From contig NC_069136.1 of NCBI RefSeq assembly GCF_026914265.1, forward strand, positions 37,366,362 through 37,430,361: a DNA stretch of 64,000 nucleotides, given 5' to 3'. A model generated the notes under the pieces. It worked only from the letters and a program-made list of their open reading frames with translations, made no database searches and had not been told where the DNA came from. The stretch comes from Mya arenaria (Eukaryota > Mollusca > Bivalvia > Myida > Myidae). Shown piece by piece: positions 50,932 to 62,636 of the stretch (position 1 is its first letter; the number at the start of each line of letters is the position of its first letter). The translations under genes and the position numbers were made by a program.

Positions 50932-51810
50932 GCGCGTAGCTGCATATACGCGAGTACGCGGCTGAATCCACATAATTCTGCCAAAAAAAGAACAAACAAA
51001 AAACAGCCAAAGTTGCAGTATGCGTAGCTGCCTATATGCGAGTACGCGGCTGAATCCACATAATTCTGCCAAAAAGAACAAACAAAAAACAGCCAAAGTT
51101 GCAGTATGCGTAGCTGCCTATATGCGAGTACGCGGCTGAATCCACATAATTCTGCCAAAAAGAACAAACAAAAAACAGCCAAAGTTGCAGTATGCGTAGC
51201 TGCCTATATGCGAGTACGCGGCTGAATCCACATAATTCTGCCAAAAAGAACAAACAAAAAACAGCCAAAGTTGCAGTATGCGTAGCTGGCTATATGCGAG
51301 TACGCGGCTGAATCCACATAATTCTGCCAAAAAGAACAAACAAAAAACAGCCAAAGTTGCAGTATGCGTAGCTGCCTATATGCGAGTACGCGGCTGAATC
51401 CACATAATTCTGCCAAAAAGAACAAACAAAAAACAGCCAAAGTTGCAGTATGCGTAGCTGCCTATATGCGAGTACGCGGCTGAATCCACATAATTCTGCC
51501 AAAAAGAACAAACAAAAAACAGCCAAAGTTGCAGTATGCGTAGCTGCCTATATGCGAGTACGCGGCTGAATCCACATAATTCTGCCAAAAAGAACAAACA
51601 AAAAACAGCCAAAGTTGCAGTATGCGTAGCTGCCTATATGCGAGTACGCGGCTGAATCCACATAATTCTGCCCCCAAAAAGAATAACAACAAAAACAGCC
51701 AAAGTTGCAGTATGCGAAGCTGCATATTCGCGAGCACGTGGCTTAGTCCACATGATTCTGACAAAAAAACAAACAAACATAAAAAAACAGCCAAAGTTGC
51801 AGTATGCGTA
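50932..51810. repeat. 86-bp tandem array (~10 units)
   Basis: Units read AGTTGCAGTATGCGTAGCTG, ATATGCGAGTACGCGGCTGA, ATCCACATAATTCTGCC, then an A-rich linker and ACAGCCAA. Middle units are nearly identical; the first and last two are divergent. It ends 325 bp before the transporter start codon. Minus-strand open readings (CLFFLAELCGF...) are repeat artefacts. Confidence 0.9.
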
Positions 51811-52135
51811 CTGTACTACATGATCCTAAAACTGCTCATTTTTCAGTACTAAATAAAGCACATCAGAACGCCCAGAATGCACCAAATTGCACAATGGTTT
51901 TCATTTTTTTTCCGAGGGGGGCATACCCCAAAACCTCGTAACACAATTATGAATCCACATGAATAGAGGTCTAGCTACGCCCCTGACCATTGAATGTTCA
52001 TGCGAAATCGTATGCGTTTGTTATTAAAGCGCACACAATTATTTGTCCATAACGTAAAAATAAACTTTGAGAAATAAACATTATATGAAATAAAAAGTGG
52101 GGAAATAAATAAAGGCGAACGTGAGCTAAATTAAA

Positions 52136-55100
52136 ATGTTTGAAAGTATGACGTACACGGCTCGACGGAATATTGTTATTTTCGGAGGCTTCCTTATACA
52201 CCTTTGTCTAGGAAGTTTTTATGCATTCGGTAAGTCTTTTCTACCAAGTTTACGCATGTGCAACAAGAACTCGTGTATTGTTAACCCTTTCCATATCCCC
52301 TTTTCCCTATATCCCAGCGCTTCTTTCAAATTTGTTACGCCAATTAACCAGACAAATCAACATAAAGAGCATGTCTATCATTAACAGCAGTTAAAAAAAC
52401 TTAAAATTGTATCTGCAGGCAATAACAGACCTGATCTGAATAAGACAAGGAATATCGAGCACTTTCGTCAAATTGTGCTGCCGTAGGCCCCGATGTAACT
52501 ATGTATGTTTTGACAAGAACAAATCAGTTTGTAATCAATAACAAATACATGTACCCTTGAATTCGTACCGCTCCCGCTTTCCCTACCCAAAGGTAATTTC
52601 CAGGCAATATCATTCCATACAATGTTATGTTTGACCGATGGGTTCGGACAATCAACACAAGTCACCCGATGCTTATCAACGATCCCACCCTTCGTTCACC
52701 CCAATATTCCATACAGCTATTTCCCTAAAAGGGCAGCCAAGATGTCTGCCTTCAATACATGGATTTCATTAAAATAAGTTTTCTTAACTGTTTATTTTAC
52801 ACGTTTTTAAAGAGTATTTTAACAAGTTCCATTAACTAACGTTGTTAAAATGAATTAATATATATATATATATATTAATAAAATGAAAGAACAAAAAATT
52901 GTTTGAAGGAAGTCACGTGAAATCGACCATCGTCACGTGAAATGCGTGACAGCAGTGATTATTGTACAGTTAAAGGCCTAGTTTGAAGAATGTTTGGCAT
53001 GACAATCCCCTGCTGTGCATCTCATGCTAATTGCACTGATGTCACATTAAGGGCCAATTTCCTGTTTATTTGTTTATTGGTTCAGGGCCATTTAGGGTTC
53101 ATTTCTTTAATAAAACCTCCAAAACTGCACAGGAAGGTATTCAGATCGGAGATCTGATAAGACAATTAGGCAATTAGATTAAGATCAATACACAGCGTTT
53201 GTGTATAATACACGGTTAGAGGGGTGGGGTCACTTATAGAAGGATTAAACTAGGCCTTTAAAGGAAGTAATCGCTATGTTGAGATTGTCTAATTCCTTGT
53301 CCTAATTTTTTTAAACATGATTTGCAAGGCAATATCAGCCCTTACATCATGTCTTACCTGCGAAACCGGACACAAGAGACTTGGCTAGTAAACACCCAGA
53401 ACTCGTGGATCATGAACGCAGCCGCCATTTCCGCGCCAATAGGATCCATCACTGGAAGCTACATAGAACGGAACCACGGCGTGAGAATCGCTGTTGGAAT
53501 TGGGTGTGTGCTGTTTTGGTAAGGGCTGTTTTGGTTTAGTGGTCAATCATAAATCATAAATGTATGTACGTGTATTTAATCAATGGTATTATACTGTATG
53601 ATCTCTTTCCTGGTAATTTGAAAGGTTAAACTAAGCTACTGGAGGGATTACACAGAGATCACGTAGCTATACTGATAAGGCAAATCAATCTATAAAATTC
53701 ACACCAAATATTTAAAGATGCACTCTTACTCACAAATAAGATTTACCTCAATTAATAATATTGTTTTAAAATTCCAAAAAGGATGAATAAATGTCGAAAA
53801 GAATGGTTCTTATGAAGGATACCGAGTTGAATTTGAAAGAAATTAGCATAAAACACGGTATTTCTACATTATAAAACTAAAGTAGACTACAATATCTGTT
53901 AGCGTTCACCAATCATTTAATATTTTTGCGTTTTCTGCTTTTATACGGTTACAATCTTGTTATCAGTAATTAATATTTTCCATCTATGCATTTTTAGTAA
54001 GTAGTTAAAGAGTCATCAGTCAAAATTGATGTTTGTTATACATGTGCATGTATTGATTTTGAATAAGAGTGCCACTTTAAAGTCCACACCAACATATTTA
54101 ATATAAGCGAATGAACTCACCCCATATACAGAGAAGGGTGGGGAGGTATGATATTCTTCCAGAAGTTTTCATATTTCTTTGTCGATAAGCATCGTTTAAC
54201 CCTTCAATTGTGTCTCCCGTATAACTCCTTGATGGAATACACAGAAGTTTAGAGTAGTTAATGTGTAAAATATTGTACTACAGGTTATTTTCGTGAGTTG
54301 TTTTATTCTAAGACTTGGAAAAAAAGATGATTATAAAAACGCAGAAATGTTTAATTATGTTTATCACTTTTGCATGTGCTTTAATCATGTCTAAAGGTTA
54401 ACTCAGTTAAAATTTTGAGTAAACGTACTCCGTACATCAAATCCTCACTAAACCGGAATCCTCACTAAACCGGAAATTTTGCCCAGTCCGGACCTTGTCC
54501 GGTTTAGTGAGTTTCTACTGTATATGCTAAACAAAACAAAACAGCACCATATGGCTTTTATTCTAGATTACATAACATGCAAGGCACAATTCAATGGAAA
54601 TGACAACAAAGCACATAAAATGTATTGTTCTCCACTTGTAAATTCTAATTGTTTTGAAATAATTGCAGCAACTTTTCAGCATATGAATGATCTCTTTTTG
54701 TAGCGGTTCATTATGAAACCGTGCAAATGATGAAGCAGAACTCAATAGCTACATAAACAAGCTCAGTAGCAAAAAGTTTAAACATAAACCCAGTTTAGTG
54801 GCACTGGGCAAACGCCAAAGACATAGAACACAAAATCACAGACAAGAAACATAGAAGAACAGCACAAAATTCCACAAACAGCACAATGCATACATACTAC
54901 ATATATATTATATTATAATTGTTAGGTACCGCCTTGGAACGGTCAGTAAAATGTAAATTTACTGGGTGTTTAAACCAGTTTGTGTGCACAAACCTCACTC
55001 TTATCCCAACAATCCTTAATAAATGTAAAACATGCTGTATCAATGATTGACTTCAGTGTTAAACCTCTTTGTTTTGCAATGCTAGTGAATGCAGCCCGTA

Positions 55101-58100
55101 CATAATTGTTAACCAGGTTTCAACGAAAACCGGGTTATTAGAATGAGGTTGTCGTTGGGCGGGCGGGCTGGCGGGCGGGCGGGCGGTCGTCAAACATTGG
55201 TTTCTGTTCACTAACTTTATCTAGCATTGATAGATATTGATGAAACTTGGTGTGTAGGTAGCTTATGAGAAGAGCTAGCTTGGGATTGGTTTTGTGGGGG
55301 TGGGGCTAAGGTCAAAGTCACTGTTACTAAAAATAGAAAAATGGTTTCTGTCCAATAACTTTAGTTAGCATTGATAGATATTGACGAAACTTGGTGTGTA
55401 AGTTGCTTATGTGAAGAGCTAGCTTGGGATTGCTTTTGAGTGGGGAGGGGCTAAGGTCAAGGTCACTATTACTTAAAATAGAAAAATGGTCAAGGTCACT
55501 GTTACTTAAAATAGAAAAATGGTTTCTGCCCAATAACTTTAGTTAGCATTGACAGATATTGATGAAACTTGGTGTGTAGGTAGCTTATGTGAAGATCTAG
55601 CTTGGGATTGCTTTTGAGGGGGTGGGGCTAAGGTCAAGGTCGCCTGTTACTAAAAATAGAAAAATGGTTTCTGCCCAATAACTTTAGTTAGGATTGATAG
55701 ATATTGACGAAAGTTGGTTTGTAGGTAGCTTATGTGAAGAGCTAGCTTGGGATTGCTATTGAGGGGGGGAGGGCTAAGGTCAAGGTCACTGTTACTTAAA
55801 ATAGAAAAATGGTTTCTGCCCAATAACTTTAGTTAGCATTGATATATATTGATAATACTTGGTGTGTAGGTAGCTTATGTACAGAGCTAGCTTCGGATTG
55901 CTTTTGAGGGGGGAGGGGCTAAAGTCAAGGTCACTATTACTTAAAATAGAAAAATGGTTTCTGCCCAATAACGTAAGTTAGCATTGATATATATTGATGA
56001 AACTTGGTGTGTAGGTAGCTCATGTGAAGAGCTAGCTTGGAATTGCTTTTGAGTGGGGAGGGGCTAAGGTCAAGGTCACAATTAGGCCTAAAAAAATTGT
56101 TTGGTTAGGGTCAACCTTTTCAAAAACAGGTAGGGTAGGTAGGCTTTTTTATTTATTTATTAGGCTTTATATAAGAATGTAATTTTTATCATTGGATAAT
56201 GGTGTTAAAGTTATCTTCTGTATTAGCATTTAAGGTGTTAAACTACAAAGTGAAAAGCAATTAAAAAAAAAGATTTTTTTTTTTTTTTTTTTTACTTTTT
56301 CATTTTTTTTTCAAATTGACTTTAAAAACGGTAGGGTCGGCGCCTATTCTGTAGACAGGGTCGGGTAACCCGAACCAAATGTATTTTTTTTAGGCCTTGC
56401 TGAAAATAGAAAAATGGTTTCCGCCCAATAACTTTAGTTAGGATTGACAGATATTGATGAAACTTGGTGTGTAGGTAGCATGTGAAGAGCTAGCTTGGGA
56501 TTGTTTTTGAGTGGGGAGGGGCTACGGTCAATGTCACTGTTACTTGAAATAGAAAAATGTTTTTTGCTAAATAACTTTTGATAGTATTGATATATATTGA
56601 TTAAACTTGGTGTGTGGGTAGCTTATGTAAAGAGCTCGCTTGGGATTGCTTTTGAGGGGGGTGGGGCTAAGGTCTTGGTCACTGTTACTAAAAAATTAAA
56701 AATGGTTTCTGCCCAATAACTTTAGTTAGGATTGATAGATATTGACGAAATTTTGTGTGTAGGTACTAGTAGCTTATGTGAAGAGCAAGCTTGGAATTTC
56801 TTTTGAGGGGGTGGGGTCAAGGTCACTGTTACTAAAAATAGAAAAATGGTTTCTGTCCAATAACTTTAGTTAGCATTGATAGATATTGATGAAACTTAGA
56901 GCGAAGGTAGCTGATGTAAAGAGCTAGCTTGGGAGGTGGGGTCAAGGTCACTGTTCCTAAAAATAGAAAAAATGTTTTTCTGCCCATCAACTTAGTAAGA
57001 ATTGATGGATAGTGATGAATCTTAGTGTGAATATAGCTTATATGAAGCTCCAGATTGAACTTGCTCATACAACAAATTAATTGGCTATAATTTCTGATTG
57101 CCCATAACAAAAACCTGGTTTCGTCGCATTGCGGCGCTTCTAGTTTTTGTAATGTAATGCCAATCCAGCCTTATTTAAGAATTGCTCTGTACAGCGAGCG
57201 ATTGTTTCTATTGAAACTCTTTTGTGTAGCTTTTGAAATACTAACCGTGAACCCCGTAATTATTGTATTCTAGATAGATATTCTTTAAACGTCGTCACAA
57301 TGCAAACTTTATCATTGTTCGGATATGAAATTAGTTAAATTGGAGGAAAGTGATACCCTGGTCTAGATTGTTTTAATAAACGATGTGTCATTATCATTCA
57401 TCATATGTAAGGATTGACATATATGGGCAGTTAATACTAAAAATAGCACACATAATATCCTTGTCAGCAATGTTTTATCAGAGTGTGAAGATTTAAAGTG
57501 ACACTCTTATTCCAAATCAATACATACACATGTATAACAAACATCAATATTGGTTGATAAGGCTTTAACTACTTGCTAAATAATGCATTTACGGAAAATA
57601 TAAATGATTGATAACAGGATTGTAACCGTGTATTGAATAACAGAAAGCGCAAAAATATTAAAAGATTGGTGAATGGTTAAAGCTTAACATTGGTCTACTA
57701 TAGTCTTATTAGAAAGAAATACCGAGTTTTATCCTGATTTCTTTCAAACAATATTATTAGTTGTGGTAAATCTTAATTGGTAATAAGGGTGCATCTTTAA
57801 TGTTTTGCAATTCAGTTCAGGGATAAGCGACCTCAGTTCAAATATACATTTCATTTGTTAACTACATGTGAACTAGCAAAAATGTCCCCCTTTGCACATA
57901 GTTAAAACTGATTAACTGCCGATAGTGCAATATAGATGGCTGAATATTTCATTGATTTAAATGCTGGTTAGAAATGTAATAAAAGTAATCCTAGTAGGTG
58001 CTAATGGATCAACATTTCGTTGAGAACTAAAGAAAACCATTTGTTGAGAAATATGCTTATGTCTTTTATGTAGATTTTCGCCACAAACATAAAATTACAC

Positions 58101-61100
58101 CATTAGTATCTGCAGTTAAATTTGTTTCCTTAAATATCCATGATACTATAGGAACGCTGCCAGTTTCATAATTTTCAATGGATGCCGGGCATCTGGATTG
58201 TTGTGTCATTCTGAGAATTCGCCGTGCTGTCGTAAGTTGCATGTATGGTTTCAATAGAATTCCCAACTTTTTTGGCCACTAGTTATTTGTTTTCCCAATT
58301 GGAGCCAGTAGAACCGCTTCCCCGACATACATTTTCAGTTTCTGCAGCTCTTTGAGAATGAGACTGGAAAGGAAAACAGTAGAAGCAACGATCTTTCTAT
58401 TTCAATGAGAGAGCATCAATTGCAAAGCATCAGCGTCGGGATATCTTGAGACGTATTTGTATTACTCTATTTTGTAATCGTTCTTTGCAATGAAGAAAAT
58501 ACAATATACAAGATACAAGTATCTTTATTTAAAGTGGGGTATATGCTTACAAGAAACATCAGCTCAATAAGCTATTTTCCCAAATAAAAATATTACTTAT
58601 AAATTAACCTGGTTTGGAAGATTTTAAACCATGTCAATAACATCAGTGCCAATCTATTTATATTGGATTGGATTTTTTGCTGTTCAGTGTCCGAAAACTT
58701 TAAACGTTTGTGAACACTGGATTGTAATGGATATCGATTGAGTTCTTATGAATTCCCATAAACATTTTTAAAAATCCAATTATTGTTCGTTGTCTTAGTC
58801 CAGTTGTTAATTAATATCCTAGTTTTTCTTGCTTTGAAATTGTCAATGTTTTTGTCAATGTATATTGAAAATTTAAATTTTATTTTGATCGAAATGTACT
58901 TATAACACTTGGTCCAGTGTTGGCTAACTCCGAGGAAATTGCTGTTTTGGATATTGCTTTCGAAAGCTGTTGGCAGCATTTCCTGATATTTTCGAAGCAT
59001 GTGCGGCATGATATTGTTGTTTGTTTTGATACATGGGGTTTCTTGTTGTATTGGTTAAGGTTGGGCAACTGTTTATTGCCATGGCGTTTCTCTAAAAAGG
59101 AGTCGCTTAGTTAGAGAACTAAACTGACCTGTGTGGCATTCAGTGTCTTTACTTTTTCAGTAAATTCTTCCCCGAACAGTCTCTTTCCGCTGATGTTATT
59201 TTCCGAGTCGCACAACGTTCAGAAATTTCAAACCAGTTCTTTTTCAATTATATATTTCCTTTGGCCGTTCCAAATGTTTATTTTGTTTGCCATTATCTTA
59301 AAAGTTTACCCCTTCATACTCGGCCACTTGTTGAGTAACTATATGTTTGTCGTTCTGGATTGCATACATGGCTTGATTAATCATAAAATTCTGATTTTGC
59401 TTTTTGGCGTCTTCAATTTTTGTGGTATTTTTAATTGCTCATACATCATAATTTCAACCAGTGGTTCCTGTAAGTTGTTGTTGCTTCCCGGTCCTTTATT
59501 CTTTTCGAATACATTTTTCATTTGTCCTTGACGATCTCAATGCTTTGTTTACTGTTTTAGCAACCTTTTCACTGACTTATTCACCGGAATTCGAATCCCC
59601 AGTAAAGCATTGTTCGACTTTATGTTAAAGCTGCACTCTCACAGATTTACCAGTTTTACAACTTTTTTATTTTTTGTCTTGAAAAGAGCAAATTTTTGCG
59701 TAAATATCTGCCAACCAATGATATAATGCTGCTGACAAAACATCAGATAGCAGATTTTTAACGTCACTAACGGTTTAAGAAATAGGCATAAAACATCAAT
59801 TTTTGAACATGTATATAAAAATCTGCGTTCTAATTTTTTGTCATCAGTCTTATATAACTGCCTTCCATGGATTTTCGCAAAAATTGGCTCGTTCCAAGAC
59901 AAAAAATAAAAAGTTGTCAAAACGTTCAATCTGTGAGAGCGCAGCTTTAAAAGCCAGCAGTTGACTCTTAGGTTACTCGGGTTGGAATGTCAATCTGTTG
60001 ATCGATCTCATCAACGTTCCATATGTCATGTATACTATTGTCGCAATCGATCATCACACACTTCCTTTTTGTTGTTGTTTCCTTACAACTTGTTACACCT
60101 TAATTCCTTTTTCGTTTTAGTTCATTAACTTTTTTTTTAAATCGTTTTTCAAATTGCAGTGTTTGTGCTACAAATCTTCAAATTGATAATTGAAAGGTTT
60201 GCAAAAGTTCCCCTTTTCGGATAAATTTGTTCAGATTAAAGGCCTCTTAACTTTCGAAAGCTTCCCACTATTCATTGGGCACCTGGCCCTTCTGTTTTTC
60301 ATTTTCCATGTTCCCTCTCCTAAAGTAAATATAAAATACACATATTTAAGAAACTATTTCATAAATTTAAATGATTCACATTTTACATATATTATAAAAA
60401 TAGGTTTGGCATGGCATTCTACGATACTTTTCAACTTTTTCAAACACTAAGGCTTGGTTGATAATAAATGGAAACCCCTGATCCGTCATCTCTGTGTATC
60501 CCATCCAGGATTTATACGGGAGACAACACTTGATTAATGTGCACACGTAAGTATTTCATGCACTATCTGCTCTTTACTTTGTCAAACTATTAATCAAATT
60601 CTATACCATCAAATTACCTAGATTATGCTTCCATCTGCGCTTTTCGTGTGTTGTAAGAATTCACATAAGAATGAGTGGAAACTTCTGATTACTTGATGCT
60701 ATTTTATTTTATAAATGTAACTTGTATAAGGACCAATCGGTATGGCTCCGATCCCATGGTCCTGACAATTAAAAGAAAATGCCTGAAAATTAAAATAAAA
60801 TAAGTGCTTTACATGTATTCTTGAACCTGCTGTTTTACCGTAAGCATTATTAAAGTCAATTTCCAATCCCGCTGTGACAACTATCAAAATATATAGCCAT
60901 TATCGAACAAAAATGCGGTTATCAAATATACCAAGCTATTTTGCCGCTTATTTTTCTTCTCTGCCGTTTATTTTCACAGCTAGGCAGTGTTGGCGTATTT
61001 CGTCATTCAGAAGTCGCTGTACTTAAGTTGCGGTGACGGAGTTTTACAAGCGTGTATTCCGTTTAGTTTATCCCTTCTGTTTATTACTGCATTGGTGTGA

Positions 61101-62636
61101 CGAAGACGTAATTCGCCATTCAAAATTCGCTGTACACAAATGAGGGCTGGCTTAGTTTAACAATCATGCAATGAAAACTACAGGGACAAGCCTAGTAGCC
61201 AAAGTTAAAAATCAAGCCCTGTTAAGAGGCAGAATTTTAGCGACCGAACTACACTGAACATGGTACATAATACCGTACAAATACCACGTACACGAAAAAG
61301 TCACAAATACAAACAAGAGAAGAAGACCAATCATATATAAAAATAGCTTGACCGATAAATGATGGGATAACCGTTTTGAACGGTCAGTTGAACACGAGTT
61401 CATTGGAAAACGAGTCTACTAGTGGCTTAAAAATGTTTGTATGGCAATAATCTTACACTTGTCTCAACATTTATCAAGCCATTCCACCGATTAGTTTCGC
61501 TGTCTTGTGTCTTCAGCTCTGGTGTACTGCTGACGTATTTCGCAATCCAGCGGTCGCTGTACATAGTGGCTCTCACATACGGGTTCATTACCAACTTGGG
61601 AACCTTTATGGCGTATGGACCTCCGGTACAGAACGCTGCTAAGGTTCGTAAACATTCGGGTTTGTTAAACTTTGTAATTATCTGCCACTTTCCATTTGAC
61701 CTCGCCATGATGCCATATGACCTAAATTTGTGCAAACATATCATTAGTGGCATTATATAAGAGTGACTGCCATTCTTAGTCAAGTACAGAAAGTAGAGGA
61801 GTGAATGAAGCGGAATGAGGTACACCGTGGTCTGGGTGTGGCAAATGTTGAACGCCCAACTATCAGCACTTGAAATGAACGCTCAACCACTAGGCTGTAG
61901 GAACCAACATTCGGATCTTCAAATAACCTTCATTCACATAACCTTCAAATAATGTCCTTTACAGTGAATAATTGTGAGTTTTCGCTCATGGTTTGTTCGG
62001 TACAAGTGTATTCAGCGTCGTCAATTTTGGTTGTGTAGAAAATTGTTGGCTATGACTAAATGTTCATGCACAGTAAGACCCAAAATTAAAGCTTTAATAG
62101 AAACAAAACACGGTCGAGCTTTGGCGTTCGCTCCGCTTGCCCATGCTATCTATCAGATACAGTACCAGGCCGCAGGATGCTGGTGTGTATGTTTGCCACA
62201 CCTAATGTGGCTTAAATGTTGGGGAGTTATTTGTTATTTAGTTATGTAGGTAAATATATGTTGTAAATCTGACCGACAGCCTTTGTCTTTTCTTTACATA
62301 TCATGACTTATTTTATTTCAAACATGTCAGCTTGTGACCTTCATCACAATAAAACTGCAATTTAACAAACGTTCAACATATTTGTAGGAAGTATCCAATT
62401 TTTCATAATTTCGTCTGGAGACTTTAAAAAATATGAATTGTAAATTTCGCAGAAGCTGTTTCCAAGCCCTAAACTTCGTATATCCCTTTGTTGCTTGATT
62501 TCTTGCAGTGGATGCCCGCCCGTCCAGCACTCGCCGTTGGATTGATTGTGGGCGGGTTTGGGCTCGGGGCGTTTGTGTTTAATCTCATTATAACATACTA
62601 CATTAACCCCGACAACATACAGATCAACGACAACGA
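52136..62636 (+). CDS. MFS transporter, oxalate:formate/monocarboxylate type, first four exons (cut by window edge)
   Basis: Major facilitator superfamily carrier, probably for small organic acids. Bivalve relatives are often labelled apicoplast pyruvate carrier-like, but the substrate here is inference. Exons 52136-52229, 53329-53518, 61517-61643 and 62509-62636 join in phase 1, 2 and 0, giving about 180 residues. Five membrane segments are visible: VIFGGFLIHLCLGSFYAFG; WIMNAAAISAPIGSITGSY; IAVGIGCVLFCSGVLLTY; IVALTYGFITNLGTF; and AVGLIVGGFGLGAFVFNLII, the last followed by NPDN. GN-SPYIMSY after TM1 and AYGPP...KW before TM5 fit the OFA family. The loop 2-3 motif (YIERNHGVR) is a weak form of the MFS GxxxDRxGRR signature. 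Exon 4 ends GA|GTGAGT. Reading through would stop at once (TGA 62638), so a further exon beyond 64000 is expected. Intron 2 is 8 kb and full of repeats. Confidence 0.85.
53711..54082 (+). mobile_element. Complete MITE, CACTCTTACTC family, in transporter intron 2
   Basis: Left end TTTAAAGATGCACTCTTACT and right end AATAAGAGTGCCACTTTAAA are inverted relatives of each other, with TTAA at both edges. Best reference copy of the family in this window (~370 bp). Confidence 0.8.
54433..54522. mobile_element. Degraded Tigger-like MITE with repeated CTCACTAAACCGGAA
   Basis: CCTCACTAAACCGGAA occurs twice at left. The right end GTCCGGTTTAGTGAGTTTCT then ACTGTA is its complement in a standard Tigger end. 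The left terminus is lost. Confidence 0.5.
54776..55030 (-). repeat. Dispersed repeat, inverted partial copy in transporter intron 2
   Basis: The complement of 22440-22711: GGGCAAACGCCAAAGACAT, AATTGTTAGGTACCGCCTTG, AAATGTAAATTTACTGGGTG and TTTGTGTGCACAAACCTC appear in reverse order. It sits 80 bp left of the Pearl-like element. Confidence 0.65.
55111..57143. mobile_element. Helitron/Pearl-like element with ~145-bp internal tandem repeats
   Basis: It starts AACCAGGTTTCAACGAAAAC then CGGGTTATTAG, followed by a GGGC-rich stretch. About eleven units of 140-150 bp follow (TTTCTGCCCAATAACTTTAG, GAAACTTGGTGTGTAGGTAG, AAGAGCTAGCTTGGGATTG, GGTCAAGGTCACTGTTAC). The right end reads CCTGGTTTCGTCGCATTGCG then GCGCTTCTAG: a short hairpin and terminal CTAG followed by T, as in Helitron-type ends. 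Tandem-repeat-bearing elements of this style (Pearl, HINE) are known in bivalves. No Rep/helicase coding, so non-autonomous. Confidence 0.65.
56092..56398. mobile_element. MITE nested in the Pearl-like repeat array
   Basis: Ends TTAGGCCTAAAAAAATTG and ATTTTTTTTAGGCCTTG are inverted. Just inside, GGTTAGGGTCAACC and GGGTAACCCGAACC are also inverted. It interrupts one 145-bp unit between GGTCAAGGTCACA and TGAAAATAGAAAAATGG, so it is younger than the array. It contains a ~22-base T run. Confidence 0.7.
57491..57801 (-). mobile_element. MITE, CACTCTTACTC family, inverted, in transporter intron 2
   Basis: It begins TTTAAAGTGACACTCTTATT and ends AATAAGGGTGCATCTTTAA, so it lies in reverse orientation. 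Internal AAACATCAATATT and TTGTAACCGTGTATT match the complement of the reference copy. Slightly short through internal loss. Confidence 0.75.
58060..59535 (-). other. Decayed coding-like stretch of unknown origin in transporter intron 2
   Basis: Several minus-strand readings (58066-58266, 58880-59068 and parts of 59133-59531) are open, with mixed polar composition. An AATAAAG lies at their 3' side near 58,525. This arrangement resembles the remnant of a retrocopy or retroelement, but I recognise no domain. Low confidence. Confidence 0.25.
59627..59950. mobile_element. Complete MITE, CACTCTCACAGATT family, in transporter intron 2
   Basis: Ends TTAAAGCTGCACTCTCACAG and CTGTGAGAGCGCAGCTTTAA. 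Internal arms include TTTATTTTTTGTCTTG and its complement. About 320 bp, with TTAA at both edges. Same family as 8771-9129. Confidence 0.8.
60973..61055 (+). pseudogene. Decayed duplicate of transporter exon 3 (copy A)
   Basis: The sequence after TTTTCACAG resembles the start of exon 3 at 61517. It shares GTATTTCG-CA-TCAG--GTCGCTGTAC in order, then CGG-GTT--TTAC further on. Small length differences break the reading frame, so it should not be used as an exon. It lies 540 bp upstream of the working exon in the same intron. Confidence 0.45.
61087..61142 (+). pseudogene. Decayed duplicate of transporter exon 3 (copy B)
   Basis: TTGGTGT, then GACGTA-TTCGC-AT-CA, then TCGCTGTACA-A, are shared in the same order and spacing with exon 3 (61520-61570). 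The copy follows a T-rich stretch but lacks a clean AG acceptor. Together with copy A it suggests local tandem duplication of exon 3 followed by decay. Confidence 0.45.

Noticed and set aside
50869-51794. Overlapping minus-strand readings rich in Phe, Cys and Leu resembling membrane peptides
   Set aside because: They follow the 86-bp period, restart in every unit and lack any unique start or splice context.
61828-62212. Possible transposon with GTGTGGCAAA ends
   Set aside because: Only about 10 bases match as inverted repeats and no second copy is present in the window.
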